Source of the DNA: Paraglomus occultum
Taxonomy: Eukaryota; Glomeromycota; Glomeromycetes; Paraglomerales; Paraglomeraceae
Assembly: GCA_910592205.1 (NCBI GenBank)
Contig: CAJVPJ010000377.1
Span: forward strand, 1-26,706
Direction of reading: 5' to 3'
Length of the DNA stretch: 26,706 nt
Shown: positions 1 through 11,136 of the stretch, in pieces
How positions within the stretch are numbered: the stretch's first letter is position 1
Layout of the letters: every line of letters begins with the position of its first letter
The notes under the pieces: generated by a model
The model's input: the letters and a program-made list of their open reading frames with translations, nothing else
What the model was told of the DNA's origin: nothing
Database searches by the model: none
Program-made: the position numbers and the translations under genes

Positions 1-545
1 GAATTTTATTGGATAAATGTCATGTGATTGATAAGTGATCTGTAGAACAAAATTTCGGACTGTTCGGTCTTTAGGTGCCTTGCACCATAGTAACTTCTAT
101 AAGTTGGTTTATTTTCTAACAACTACGCACAGAACTACTAGTAAAACAGCATGTAATGATAAAAGAGCTCTAAAGAACTCTTTATCAGCCGCTTCTAGTG
201 AACGAGTTTATGTTAATAACTTTAGATTTCGTAGTATTTCAGTCATCTGAATATGCTATTAATTATAATATATTTTACTTGACACATTACAACAATTTTC
301 GTCAACGTCGAAATTTAGTTGGCGTTTATAGTATCCCAAGCATTCACATCTAACATTTATTTGGCTTGTTAAAATTAACGGAAATTCTAAATAACAATAA
401 TATCTAGAGTTTAAGGCCTTTACTATTATTCAATAGTAGATCCTTCTACAACTGTTATTGATAAGGAATAATATTTGTATTGTTATTGTATTTGAGCACA
501 GTCTTATCAAATACATCGAACGTTAATAAAAAATTATGACACGTA
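1..545. other. Left-edge spacer, downstream of K1
   Basis: AT-rich, probably including the K1 3' untranslated region near 545. A 71-codon plus-strand frame at 35-250 has no domain, and splice alternatives there gave nothing better. Confidence 0.5.
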
Positions 546-3500
546 CTAGTAACAAATGTTCAAAGTTTCAATTTTTGCTAAAACTGCTGCGCCAGTTCTT
601 CTAATTTTGTTGTATTTGAGACTTAAAAAAGTTAGAGTAATGTTTGATTTCAAAGCATTGGCTATAGCTTTTGCTCCTACATCTCCGATATTATTAGATT
701 GAAAGTTTAAAGAAGCCAAGGAAGAGTTGCATTCAAGAGCTTTTGCTAAAGCTACTGCCCCTGTATCTCCCACTTGATTATTCCTGAGATTTAAAAAGTT
801 CAAAGTACAATTTGATTCCAGAGACCCTGCTAATGCTGTTGCACCTACATTTCCAATTTCATTATTCCAGAGATTCAATGATGTTAAACTGATATTTAAA
901 CTTAAAGCCTTTGCTAAAGCTTTTGCTCCTCCATCTCCGATATTATTAGACTGAAGATCTAATGTAGTTAAAGAAAAATTTGATTCTAGAGCCTTTGCTA
1001 ATATTATTGCACCTGCTTCTCCAATTTTATTGTCATTGAAATTCAAAGAAGTCAAAAAAATATTTGTTTCTAAGGCCTTTGCCAAAACTGTTATCGTTCC
1101 TATATCTTCAACTTTGTTGCTTTGGATGTTCAAAGATGTCAAAGAAGAATTTGATTCTAGAGTTTTTGCTAAAGCTGCTGCTCCAGTATCTCCAATATTA
1201 TTAAACCAAAGCTCCAAAGAAGTCAGGGAGTGATTTGATTTGAGTGATCTGGCTATAGCAATTGCAGCTGCATTTCCAAAATCATTGTTGTTAAGATTCA
1301 AAGATGTCAGAGAAGAATTTATTTCTAGAGCTTTTGCCAATGCTATTACTCCTGTATCTCTAATCTCATTACTCTGGAGATTCAGGTAAGTCAAGGAGGT
1401 GTTCACTTTTAAAGCCTTTGCCAATGAATCTGCTCCCAGACAACTAATTTTGTTCTTTTGGAGATTCAAGACAGTCAGTGAAGTATTGGACTTGAGAGCC
1501 TTTGCTAATGCTGATATGCCTTTATCTTTAATATCATTATGATTAAGATTCAATAATGTGATGGAGGAATTTGATTCTAGAACCTTTGCCACATGTATTG
1601 CACCTGTATCCCTAACCTGGTTATTATTAAGATTCAGAGATGTCAAGGATGAATTTAATTTTAAAGCTGTTGCCAAGACTGTTGTACCATATTCAATTTG
1701 ATTATGATTAAGATCCAAAAAACTCAGGGAAGAATTTTTTTTCAGACCATTTGCTAAACATGTTGCACCTCTGGTTTCAATTCGATTGATACTGAGATCC
1801 AGAGAAATTAAAGAAGAATTTGACTGTAGAGCTCTTGCCAAAGCTGCTGCCCCTCTGTTTCCAATATTGTTCAATTGTAAGTTTAAAGAAGTGAGAGATG
1901 AATTGTCAATTAAAGCAGTTGCCAAAAATGTTGCACCAGTATCTCTGATAATATTGCTTTGTAAGTTTAAAGAGGTTAGAAAAGAATTCAACTTTAAAGC
2001 TTTTGCTAAAGCAGTCACCCCTATACTTTTGATCTGATTATTATTAAGACTCAGTGAAATTAGAGAAGAATTTGATTCTAGAGCATTTGCCAAAGCTATT
2101 GCACCTATATCTTTAATTTGATTATGACCAAAGTTTAAGTAACACAAAGAAGAATTTGTCTCTAACACGTTTGCCCAAGCTGCTGCACCAGTATTTCCAA
2201 TTTGATTTTTGCTTAGGTTTATAGAACATAATGAGGAATTTGATTTCAATGCCTTTGCTAATGTTATTGCACCTTCATCTTCAATATGATTATTGCTAAG
2301 GCTTAAAGTATTTAAGGAAGAGTTTATTTCAAGAGCTTTGGCCAATGCTGTTATGCCTACATCTCCTATTTGAGTTTGACTGAGATCTAAAAGAGTCACA
2401 TAGACACTTGATTTCAGATACTTTGCCAAAGCTGTTGCTCCCATATCTCTCATATCATTACTACCAAGATTTAAGGTAGTCAAAGTTGAATTTAATTCCA
2501 GAGATTTTGCCAAAGCTGTTGTTCCATTATGCCCAATCTTATTGCAGCTGAGGTCCAAACATGTTAAAGAAGGATTTGATTCTAGGTATTTTGCCAAGAC
2601 AGTTATACCTTTATCTCCAATATTATTTGAACTAATATTCAAAGAGACCACTGAAGTATTTGACTCCACAATTTTTATCAAGGATTTTATGTCTGTATCT
2701 CTGATATTGCTATTTTGTAGATTTAAAGATGTAACAGAAGGTCCAGATTTCAAAGTCTTTGCCAAATCCATTATAACAGCAGATCCAATCTGATTATTAT
2801 CAATTTCCAAACAAGTCAAAACATAGTTCAATCTTAAAGCTTTTGTTAAAGCTATTGCTCCTGCATTTTCAATTTGATTATGTTGCAGATTCAAAAATGT
2901 CAAAGAGAAATTTGAGTGAAGAGCCATTGCTAAGGCCATTGCACCTGCATTTCCAAGTCTATTTTCTTGCAAATTTAAATGTGTGAGAGAAAAATTAGAT
3001 TTCAAAGCCTTTGCCAAAGCTTTGGCACCCATATCTCCAATATTATTCAGTTGAAGATTCAGTGAGTTCAATGCAGAGTTGTGTGTCAGAGCCTTTGCCA
3101 AAGCTATGGCACCCAGGTCTCCAACATTGTTCCATTGCAAATTTAAAAGAGACAGAGAAGTATTGGATTCTATAGCTTTGGCTATAGATATGACTCCACT
3201 GTCTCCAATATTATTTAATTGCAGATTTAAAAAAGTTAGTGAAGAATTGAATACTAGAGCATTTGCTAAAGCTGTTGCACCATCATCACCAATATTGTTT
3301 GACTTTAAGTTTAACATAGTCAAAACTGAAGAAGATAAAGCTCCTGACAGAGCTTTTGTACCATCATTTCCAATGTTGTTATTTTGCAGATTCAAAGAAG
3401 TTAGATGAGAGTTAAATTCAAGAGCTTCTGATAAAACTGTTGCCCCAGTATCCCCAATATCATTTAACTGGAGATTCAAAGATGTCAAAGAACAATTTAA

Positions 3501-5118
3501 TTTTAGAGCATTTGCCAAAGCTGCTGCACCAACATGACTGATATTATTACTTTGAAGATTTAATATCAACAGAGAGGAATTTGTTTCCAAAGTCTTTGCT
3601 AAAGCTGTTGTGCCTTTATCTCCCACGTTATTCAATTGCAGATTTAAGGAAGTCAGAGAAGAATTGCATGCTAAAGCTTGTGCCAAGGCTGTGGCTCCTG
3701 TGTCTCCAATCTTATTATTTTGAAGATTTAAAAAATGCAGACAGGAATTGGATTCAAGAGCTTTTGCCAAAGTTGTTGCACCCATGTCTTTAATGTTATT
3801 TGATTGCAAATCTAGAGAAACAAGAGATGTGTCAGATTCTAAAGCCTTTGCAAAAGTTGTTGTTCCCACATCTCCAATTTGATTTTTGCTTATATTTAAA
3901 GAAGTTGGAGCCAGATGTGATTTCAAAATTTTTAACAAGTTTATAGTATCAGCATCCTGAACAAGTTTTCCACTCAAATCCAACATATTTTGTACTTCTG
4001 GTGATTTGGATAGTTTCTGCAGTTGTTTATGTACCAGCTTGCAAGATGGCCGCTTTTCAGCTTCTTCATGCCAACATTGGGAATACAAGTCAATATATTC
4101 TTGTGGTGTGTCAGATAAGGGAGCATCACGAGACATCTTATTTCTATACAAATATATTTCATAATTTTGAGTGCAACCTTCACATGGTGTCTTTCCACTG
4201 GAAATTTCCCAGAGTATCACTCCAAGGCTGAAAACGTCAGACTTTTCCCAATATTGATATGATGCCGTTTTAAAATATTCTGGATCTCTGTATGCTAAGT
4301 GACCTTCACTAATTGATGTGGACATAATTTGGGCTAGCACATTTGACAGACCAAAGTCAGATATCTTTGCTACACCTGCTTGAATTAAAATATTGACTGA
4401 AGACTAGATAATAATAATATTATTAAAATTAATACCAATACATTATAAATCTTTAATAAAAAGTGAACAAACATACCAAGTTTTTATGGATAATATCAAG
4501 CCTGTGCAAAAATTTCAACCCATTGGTGATATCCAAGCCTAATTTGTATTTGTATTTCCAAGTTAAATATTTAAAGTGGTTTCGCAAAAGTGCATATAAA
4601 GTTCCGCCGTCAGCACATTCAAAAACCATGTGCAAAAGTTGATCCGCATCTGTAAATTAGTATGGAACAAGTCAACATATTGTCAAAAATGTAGGTTAAA
4701 ATTTCAATATACCATTACCTCTGTATAGGCCTAAGAACTGAATAACGTTTGAATGGCCGTTCACCTCTTTGTGGGTTGCTAACTGATTAAATGGATTAAC
4801 ATGGGAATAGTTTACTCACAATGCGCCATATGACAAACCGCAGCATGAATAAAAGTAAACGTGGTTATGATAATTAGTAATAACAACCTCCTTGACAAAC
4901 TCTTCATAGAATTTCTCTTCGTAATCTTGTCGACGTTGAACCAAAACTTTTATTACGACAGATTTGGTGCAGTGTTTTATCAATCCGTTGTGTATCACTC
5001 CATATCCGTCGTAGGCAAAAGGTGTAGCATCCAAAATTATATCACTTTCTGAGTAACAATTAATTGATCCTTCTTGAACGCTTTTGTCCAACCACATCCT
5101 GCGCATATTGCTGGACAT
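546..5118 (-). CDS. K1: pseudokinase with 40 leucine-rich repeats (four exons)
   Basis: Exons on the minus strand: 5118-4885, 4782-4719, 4649-4477, 4403-546; phases agree and give about 1442 residues. The first ~290 residues are a TKL-type kinase-like domain: lysine in SVVIKVL (~57), DFG (173-175), SDVFSLGVILWEISSG in the C-lobe. Two critical sites are altered. The glycine loop reads FAYDGYGVI, where paralogue K4 has IGHGGFALV, and the HRD motif is HKN (154-156), so the catalytic Asp is Asn. From ~326 to the end run 40 RI-type LRRs, mostly 28 residues, consensus LNLQxNNIGDxGAxALAKAL. No signal peptide or membrane segment is seen, so a cytoplasmic sensor or scaffold is inferred. Introns are 102, 69 and 73 nt. 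The start matches K4's N-terminus (LDK...EGSIxCYxES). Splicing is supported by K4 having the same intron positions. Confidence 0.87.
549..3899 (-). repeat. Tandem array of 40 LRR-coding units, ~84 bp period
   Basis: The last exon of K1 is almost entirely an 84-bp periodic array encoding 28-residue RI-like LRRs. I count 40 units; units 7 and 27 are 27 residues, unit 34 is 29, and the last is short. Conserved positions are the LxLxxN strand, the I-x-D-x-G turn and an ALAKAL helix. Units 14, 15 and 18-19 are the most diverged (for example a G-to-D change in the turn of unit 15). The repeat is visible in the DNA itself: segments resembling aaagcctttgctaaagctg recur on the plus strand, and the opposite strand shows recurring antisense open frames as a by-product. 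Confidence 0.93.
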
Positions 5119-6172
5119 TTTACAAAGTATGTAAAAACGGTCAGACTGATGAGTTGTATTATATGAAATTCTGAAATTTATAATTCAATAAATTAATAAT
5201 TTGCAATGATACAGTACATACTAGCGTAACACCAAATACTGTTTGTTCGCACATATATAGTCCTAATAATGCTGATCGTATCCTCATGTCAGAGAAAAGA
5301 AAAAGGCAACTACTATCGTAGGGATTAATCGCATGTCGGACCTAACTCTAAACTGTTAACCCTTTGTATTAGTATGTTCGAGAACTGCTTACCAACTTTC
5401 AATTAGTAGGCTTTCATATATTCAAGATTGAAATTGACAATTATACAGGACATTTCACAAACTTACGATGAATTTTCCAGTACGAATAATTTCTTTTGCC
5501 GTGATCAGCTGATACACTAACTGTGCAGGGAATCAATGGCAGACATAATATTTTGACAAATGGTTGCACTAAATTACAGCAGTAAATAAATAATTTATTA
5601 GCATGTGTATGGTGCACGTCGGACGATTTCCCCCCATTCGTCATCCTTCTACGCATTGCATATTTGGCGTATAATCTATAATTTGACATAGAAACGGGAG
5701 TGTAAATTTAATTTTTACATATTTATACCTACATTTAATACAACTTGATTGATGCGGGCATGTAAGGAAGGCTACATTCTGGTTAAACTCTCCCTGGTGA
5801 CCGAATCATGACGGGGTATAGCCGTATATATTGTTTAAATACAGATGACCACTAAAGCAAGTTTTATTTTAATAACAAACGTAGTTTTAATATTAATCGA
5901 ATTACTATAGTAAAAATGGTTGGCTTTATTTAGCTACCAAAGATACGAATGCTATTACATAATGTGTGTTATTGCCGTCAAAAGAGCTTGTCGTAGGCGT
6001 TTACATGTTGCATGCATTTAAAAAAAACCCGACTACTTTGTATGGTTAAAATATCTTGCGTCGTGTATCGATAAGAGCGATATATTTGCCTCGGTTCACG
6101 GTAATTGATAACATTCTTATCTGGATATCGCGTATACAATTGGTAATCATAGTATTTGTCTTTTCTGTTATA

Positions 6173-6277
6173 CGGCGAAATTCACTTTAACGAAGATGGC
6201 TTTACAACGAGAACGGATTTATCTATTTTATACAAACGATGAAGTAAAATTATGATTCGTCAAAGTGAATTTCACTG
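6173..6277. mobile_element. Possible 105-bp MITE with Tc1-like ends
   Basis: Inverted ends of 22 bp at 6173-6194 and 6256-6277 match at 19 of 22 positions around a shared core GAAATTCACTTT. Read inward, the right end begins CAGTG, a typical Tc1-like terminus, and the left begins CGGCG. The left flank is TA, the target of Tc1/mariner elements; the right flank is TG, so the target duplication is mutated or absent. There is no coding capacity. It lies in the spacer between K1 and K2, downstream of K2. Confidence 0.45.
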
Positions 6278-6390
6278 TGCATTCTATTATATTGTCTTTG
6301 TTGCTATATGAATATCAATGAGTTAATGTTGCTAGTCGACAGTTTGCAGTATAGCTGCCATTAAACATGATGGTGTAACACATGAAATAC

Positions 6391-6402
6391 ATAATAATAG
6401 TA

Positions 6403-6441
<39 letters not shown>
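6391..6441. repeat. AAT/TAA trinucleotide microsatellite
   Basis: About 50 bp of (ATA)n/(TAA)n with two early TAG interruptions, located about 75 bp past the K2 stop codon and so possibly within its 3' untranslated region. Confidence 0.95.
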
Positions 6442-6512
6442 CATTATGATATACGCTATAGTATATTTTGAGTCACTAATTGGATAGATTAATGTTAGTA
6501 GTCAAAATCAAG

Positions 6513-9221
6513 TTACAATTTAGGAACGAAGTTCACTTTTCCCATACCTGCAGCTGAGCCCATATTATAACTGTTTCTTGGTTTAGGCAAATTCCCAGTG
6601 GGTAACAGTTTACTAGAGTATTTGCTCTCTTTCTCAATGCGCGTTAATGGCCTTGTATTCTCATTGTAATAAATAACATTCCAGACGTTATCTTTCGACG
6701 CCTCAATGTTTGCTTCACGAACAAGATTATGAAGCTCGGCTATATACCAGCAAAGTTTCTCAGCATCAGGACGATTGTTCGGATCAGCATCACAACACAT
6801 CTCCGCAAGTTGTTTGTAAGGCTTTGGTACTGAATCAGGCATCGTAGGCCGCAATCCCCCCAAAATATCACACACCAAATACCTATCAAATTTTCTGTCT
6901 CTGAATGGCGGTTCACCACTAGCGATCTGATACATAAGAATGCCAAAAGCATAAACGTCCGATTTCTGATGGAATTCACCGGAATAAAAGACTTCCGGTG
7001 CAACATAAGGTAAAACTCCGCGAATGACTGAGGTACTTGATTTGGATGAATTCACCAGTTGAGAAAGTCCAAGATCGCATATAAACACGTGTAGGTCATG
7101 TAGATGAGCATTCGGATAGTGATAACCTTTCCTGCTATTGAAAACAATATTTCCACCGTGAAGATCACAATGTATTAAACCTGTATAGTGAATAGTCCAC
7201 AGACGATAGGCAATGTCCCTCAAGTGATCTAATTTCATCTTCCACGTCAGTCTGTTAATATTCAGACTTAAATAAGACAAAAGATCACCATCGTTAGCAT
7301 ATTGCATTACGATCATGTATTCTTTTGTCTTTGGATGTTGTGTGACTCCATAAATTTGAAGAAAATAGTATTTAGAACACATGGCATGATTTTTCAGCTG
7401 TAGGGTTAAATGGGTAAACAGGTCAAATCTCGGTTGATTAAACCAAAATAATCGTGATCCAGAGTACTTACCTCAGAAATAAATAGTTCTGGCATTTGAT
7501 CAAAGCTTTTAAACCATTTCAACGCAATACGCTGTTTGAATGCCTTATGTTTGGCAATGTAAACAGTTCCGTAACCTCCCGCTCCGATCTCTTTAATTTC
7601 ATAAAAGTCCTTAAATTGCATAAACTCTAATACTAAGTCTTCAAGCGAATCCCTCGAGTTTGTAATACGCAAAACCCTGTCCAAAGCCGAACAAGTATCA
7701 TGGTGGAATACCAAATAATAGTCTCCAGTTAATGGCTCTCGAGTGATACCAATAATCCAAATGTTGTCCGGCGTTAATATCTCTGGATAATCTTGAGTCA
7801 GCTATTTTAGTAAACGATAAAACTATGAATTAATAATTTTAGATACACAATGCTTGACGACACTTCATTTATGCGCTTATAAATTCACCTGATGAAAATC
7901 AAATGACGAAGCAACTGATCCGTCAACAATCTTCTTAAGCGTAACTCTTATCGATCTGCTTTTATTTTCTGACTGTTTTAACCAATCCAGCGCCTTCTTG
8001 AACATCACTTTAATTGTTACGGTTTTATTTGTTTTCGGTTCCAACAAATCCGCCGTACGATCCAAAGATGACGTCTCTTGTATATTCATTAGTTGAGCGT
8101 ATTCGATCCACTGAATACAGTTGTCGAATTTATCAATCTGAGTTTTCCAAGACGTCATTATAAATGAGTCCAACGACTTGTTTCCAGTAGACCAATCAGG
8201 AGGTTTTGGTGATTTACATTTCCAACAAAATGCACTTATGCTGGCGTCCAGATGCTCCCGGCATACCAGACATAATTCATAGCCAGAAGCTGTCGGCTTC
8301 GTTTTAATTAGAGCGTATTTTTGCCATTCCTTGTGATATGTAAACCCAAGACAGATCCAAATATCTTTGTTGAGCATATCTGGATAGTTGTCACATAACT
8401 AGTAAACATTAGATTGTTCGTTATATTACACGTTTTAAAACGTACCAATACGTTTAGAAAAATAATCGAATATACTTCACCTTGTGGTAGTACAAATCGT
8501 TGGTTCTTTCAGATATCTCAAGCGGGATCAATTCTACCTCACAGTAAACGAGTAGATTTCTACCAATTATTACGGTGTCATTTGATAGATTAACGTTAAG
8601 CCAATCGAATGGAATCCATTCTAAATAAGCTTCATTTGCCGATATTGTTTGTAGTTGCGATTTCCTAATAAATTGATCAAGCTTCTCGTTGCCGCTAGTC
8701 CAACCGTTTGATAATTCTTTATGACCACAAATACACCAGACTGGACTACACCGGAGAATTCCACATACAGAGCAGAAACCATATAGGGAATAACAATGAC
8801 AAAAAAGCCAGTCAGCAACCATATAATAACAATTGTTATCTTTCGTAAAACCCCTTATCATGTCATTACGCGTCTCAAGCCATGCAGCATATCTTTTGAA
8901 ATTATTGATATTCGGTGGATCTTTATATTTGTGGGTTGGATGTGAGTATATCTTGCTGAATTTATTAATATTGATCAATCCATCACTACTGGTTCCAAAC
9001 TGAAGAAGTAGTGTCATCTCATTCACCAGAGTGTGGTCAACTCGTACTTGTTTGCGTATAGCATGATAGAGATTTTGAACAGCAGAGTCGTGAACAGGCT
9101 CTATGTTTGTAAATTCTGAGAAAGAGATCCATCCGTTGCCGTGGGTTTCCAAATAAGAGTCTAATACCTCTTCTGGCAATGACATTCTCGAAGCTATTAT
9201 TGCCAATGGAAAATGATGCAA
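6513..9221 (-). CDS. K2: TKL-type protein kinase with three degenerate N-lobe modules (four exons)
   Basis: Exons: 9221-8481, 8398-7889, 7801-7472, 7397-6513; all junctions are phase 0 and give 821 residues. The kinase is at ~478-750: glycine loop GAGGYG (490-495), lysine K512 in IALKW, HCDLHGGN with Asp605, DLG (635-637), APE (660-662), SDVYAFGILMYQIASGEPPF. It keeps the catalytic residues. Upstream, a linker of WIxF type recurs at 31, 202 and 344 and in altered form at ~477. Each is followed by a remnant resembling kinase strands beta4-beta5 (MIRGFTKD, WICLGFTYH, IWIIGITREP, then the genuine QIYGVTQHP). Cys motifs precede WTSGN/WSTGN at 150-165 and 290-308. Introns are 82, 87 and 74 nt. A GTAAGT just upstream at 9256 could pair with an acceptor within the first exon, so the true start may lie further out. 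Confidence 0.85.
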
Positions 9222-10896
9222 CCTTATTCTTTGGCTGTCCTACGTTACACTTACCTTATGGCGTTCTTGGTATAGCGATGAAGCCGGCTTATCGAAACTT
9301 GATTCGAGTTACTACCTTTTAAGACGTTTATTGTGTGTTAAATAACAATTATGCAATGTGTAGTTTGAGCAGTTCAAACAAGAAATTGCAAATTTTACTC
9401 ATTCGAACGCTGTGCAATTTACATTGATAATAGAGCTACCTCGACAATCTCGATAAGCCGCCTTACGCGACAATTATTATATAGACATTGATCAACAACT
9501 GATGGCAACAAAGTATTGAAATAAATGTTTATTATTATAAGCTAAGTTCAGGATTTACTGAATAAAGTGTGGAAATAAATTATTCCTCCATAAAGTTTTT
9601 GCAATTCGCTATCAATAACCAAAAACCGTCCCTTCTCTCTTCAATTTTAAACGTATTCTCAGCAGGTTTTGTTACTAGCTAACTATTAATTACTGAATGG
9701 TATAATAATAAGGAAACTGCTCAATTCTGAAATAAAAAACACTCGATTTTATTAAACTGTCTGGATACTAATCAATGTTTTTAGACAATTTTATTTATGC
9801 TGTGCTAATAATTTAAATTAAAACAATTTTTATATCGAAGACCATAGTATATACTATTTAAAATAAAGCGACGTCAAGGGCAGCTGTCTGCATTTAACAA
9901 GAAAAATGATCTCAATAGTTCATAATAAGCCTGTACTTCCAGGAATGCTATTGAAATCGTCATTATGCTAATTCCCACAGGCCATTACAAACTTTTCATA
10001 AAACGATGCGGTCAAGTCAGTATGGCGTAAACTTTATGTAATTACAGAATTTGCAAAAGTCTATATGCAATGCCAAACTATTCATCTTCCATCATTAACA
10101 AACTCATGACGAACAAAATATTTGTTATCTTACTTGAGCAACTATTAACAAGTAAAAGAAGTATCAGCAGAAAGGCTATTAAATTGTAACTACCATAGTT
10201 GATAAGGATATTTCAGAATGATACTGATTATGAAAACCACTATTATATTACTATGCTAAGAGTGTGTTTTATTCATTATCATGTATCCAATTTAAATATT
10301 TTCGCACAGTATTAGTATGCAAGGTCTGATTTCATCGACAGGTTATCTAATTAGTAGCACGTGTGAGGTGGTCCAAGCTTCTTTGACGAGAAACATTTCT
10401 ATTTGGTTAGTGTGACCCATAAAAGGCTTAAACAAAGAGCTGGTTTAAGCTGTGTATAGCAAACAGGCAAGCGGCCAAAACTGAGAAGCTCTGCAATATA
10501 ATAATTGGTTAGATAGGCAATCGCAATTTTGTTCGTATTTACAAAATATCTAATACTAATATACGTCATAATGATTCAATTATTTTTGCACTGCGTAGTA
10601 CTTAATGTTATGGCCTAGGAAAAATACGCCTGCGTTTTAATTTCGACTTATGTTAGTATTAGATCGAAATGTTTGCGTGAGGCTATCAGCAAATCTATTT
10701 TATTACTTATTAATATTATGTACATTTTATTTTCAGAAAAAATATTCCCATAGTAAAGCTACCACAACTAGAAGACCATTTTACAAAGGCAATCTCTAAT
10801 AAGTAAGACAATTTCACAATTTACACAGAGAAAAGTATTTACAATCAAAATGTAGAAATAATGATGTCCATCACACATATTCTCCGCATTCGACTT
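9222..10896. other. Spacer upstream of K2 with short inverted repeats
   Basis: No convincing gene. The first 250 bp, the presumed K2 promoter, contain the palindrome AAGCCGGCTT (9281-9290), an inverted pair CGGCTTATCG (9285-9294) with CGATAAGCCG (9451-9460), a second pair AAATTGCA (9383-9390) with TGCAATTT (9413-9420), and GTTTGA (9363-9368) facing TTCAAAC (9373-9379). These could be regulator sites, but nothing in the sequence shows what binds them. The rest is AT-rich with no long open frame; a 32-codon frame at 10317 has no support. Confidence 0.5.
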
Positions 10897-11136
10897 TTAG
10901 TAACTTTGTTTTTCGTAAGGTGTCTGCCACCGTATCCAGACTTCATCGGAACATTCACGGAATCTTCCATCAGGTAGTCTATCCAGCGTTGGGTCATATT
11001 TACACGGATCCCACACATCTTCGCGTGGCCATGGCGCGGAGACGGTTAACGTGATATTTAATATGAGAAGGAAGAGGAACAGAATCATTCTATTCGAATG
11101 TGTTCGTACGCTAGACCGAGTTGTAGATTTGTACAT
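10897..11136 (-). CDS. Possible small secreted protein, 79 aa
   Basis: Single-exon frame. After a basic, serine/threonine-rich start there is a strong hydrophobic stretch (MILFLFLLILNITLTVSA, residues 17-34) ending in a plausible signal-peptidase site before Pro-Trp-Pro. An internal Met17 would give a more standard signal peptide. The mature part is about 45 residues, with two Cys (in DPCKYD and RECSDE) that could form one disulphide, four Trp, and many charged residues. A purine at -3 supports the first ATG. It matches no family I know. Fungal small secreted proteins can be host-directed, but nothing here shows that. A chance frame is possible at this length. Confidence 0.45.
   Translation of the reverse strand: MYKSTTRSSVRTHSNRMILFLFLLILNITLTVSAPWPREDVWDPCKYDPTLDRLPDGRFRECSDEVWIRWQTPYEKQSY

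Larger units (their letters stand above)
5119..6512. other. Spacer between K1 start and K2 stop
   Basis: AT-rich spacer of 1.4 kb. It should hold the K1 promoter next to 5118 and the K2 3' untranslated region near 6512. It contains the 105-bp inverted-repeat element and the TAA microsatellite listed separately. An 82-codon minus-strand frame at 5441-5689 begins with ATG and has a GTAAGT near its end, but shows no recognisable domain and I do not call it a gene. Confidence 0.6.

Noticed and set aside
1030-3793. Several plus-strand open frames opposite K1
   Set aside because: They are antisense by-products of the 84-bp LRR periodicity and repeat the same pattern without stops.
546-3900. CRISPR-like regular repeat
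   Set aside because: The regular spacing is coding LRR periodicity in a eukaryotic gene, with no unique spacers.
5441-5689. 82-codon minus-strand frame
   Set aside because: No domain, Cys/hydrophobic composition in the second half, and possible internal splice sites give no better product.
9181-9257. Extra upstream exon for K2 ending at a GTAAGT near 9256
   Set aside because: An 82-nt intron is possible, but the upstream exon has no usable ATG or recognisable sequence, so the ATG at 9221 was kept.
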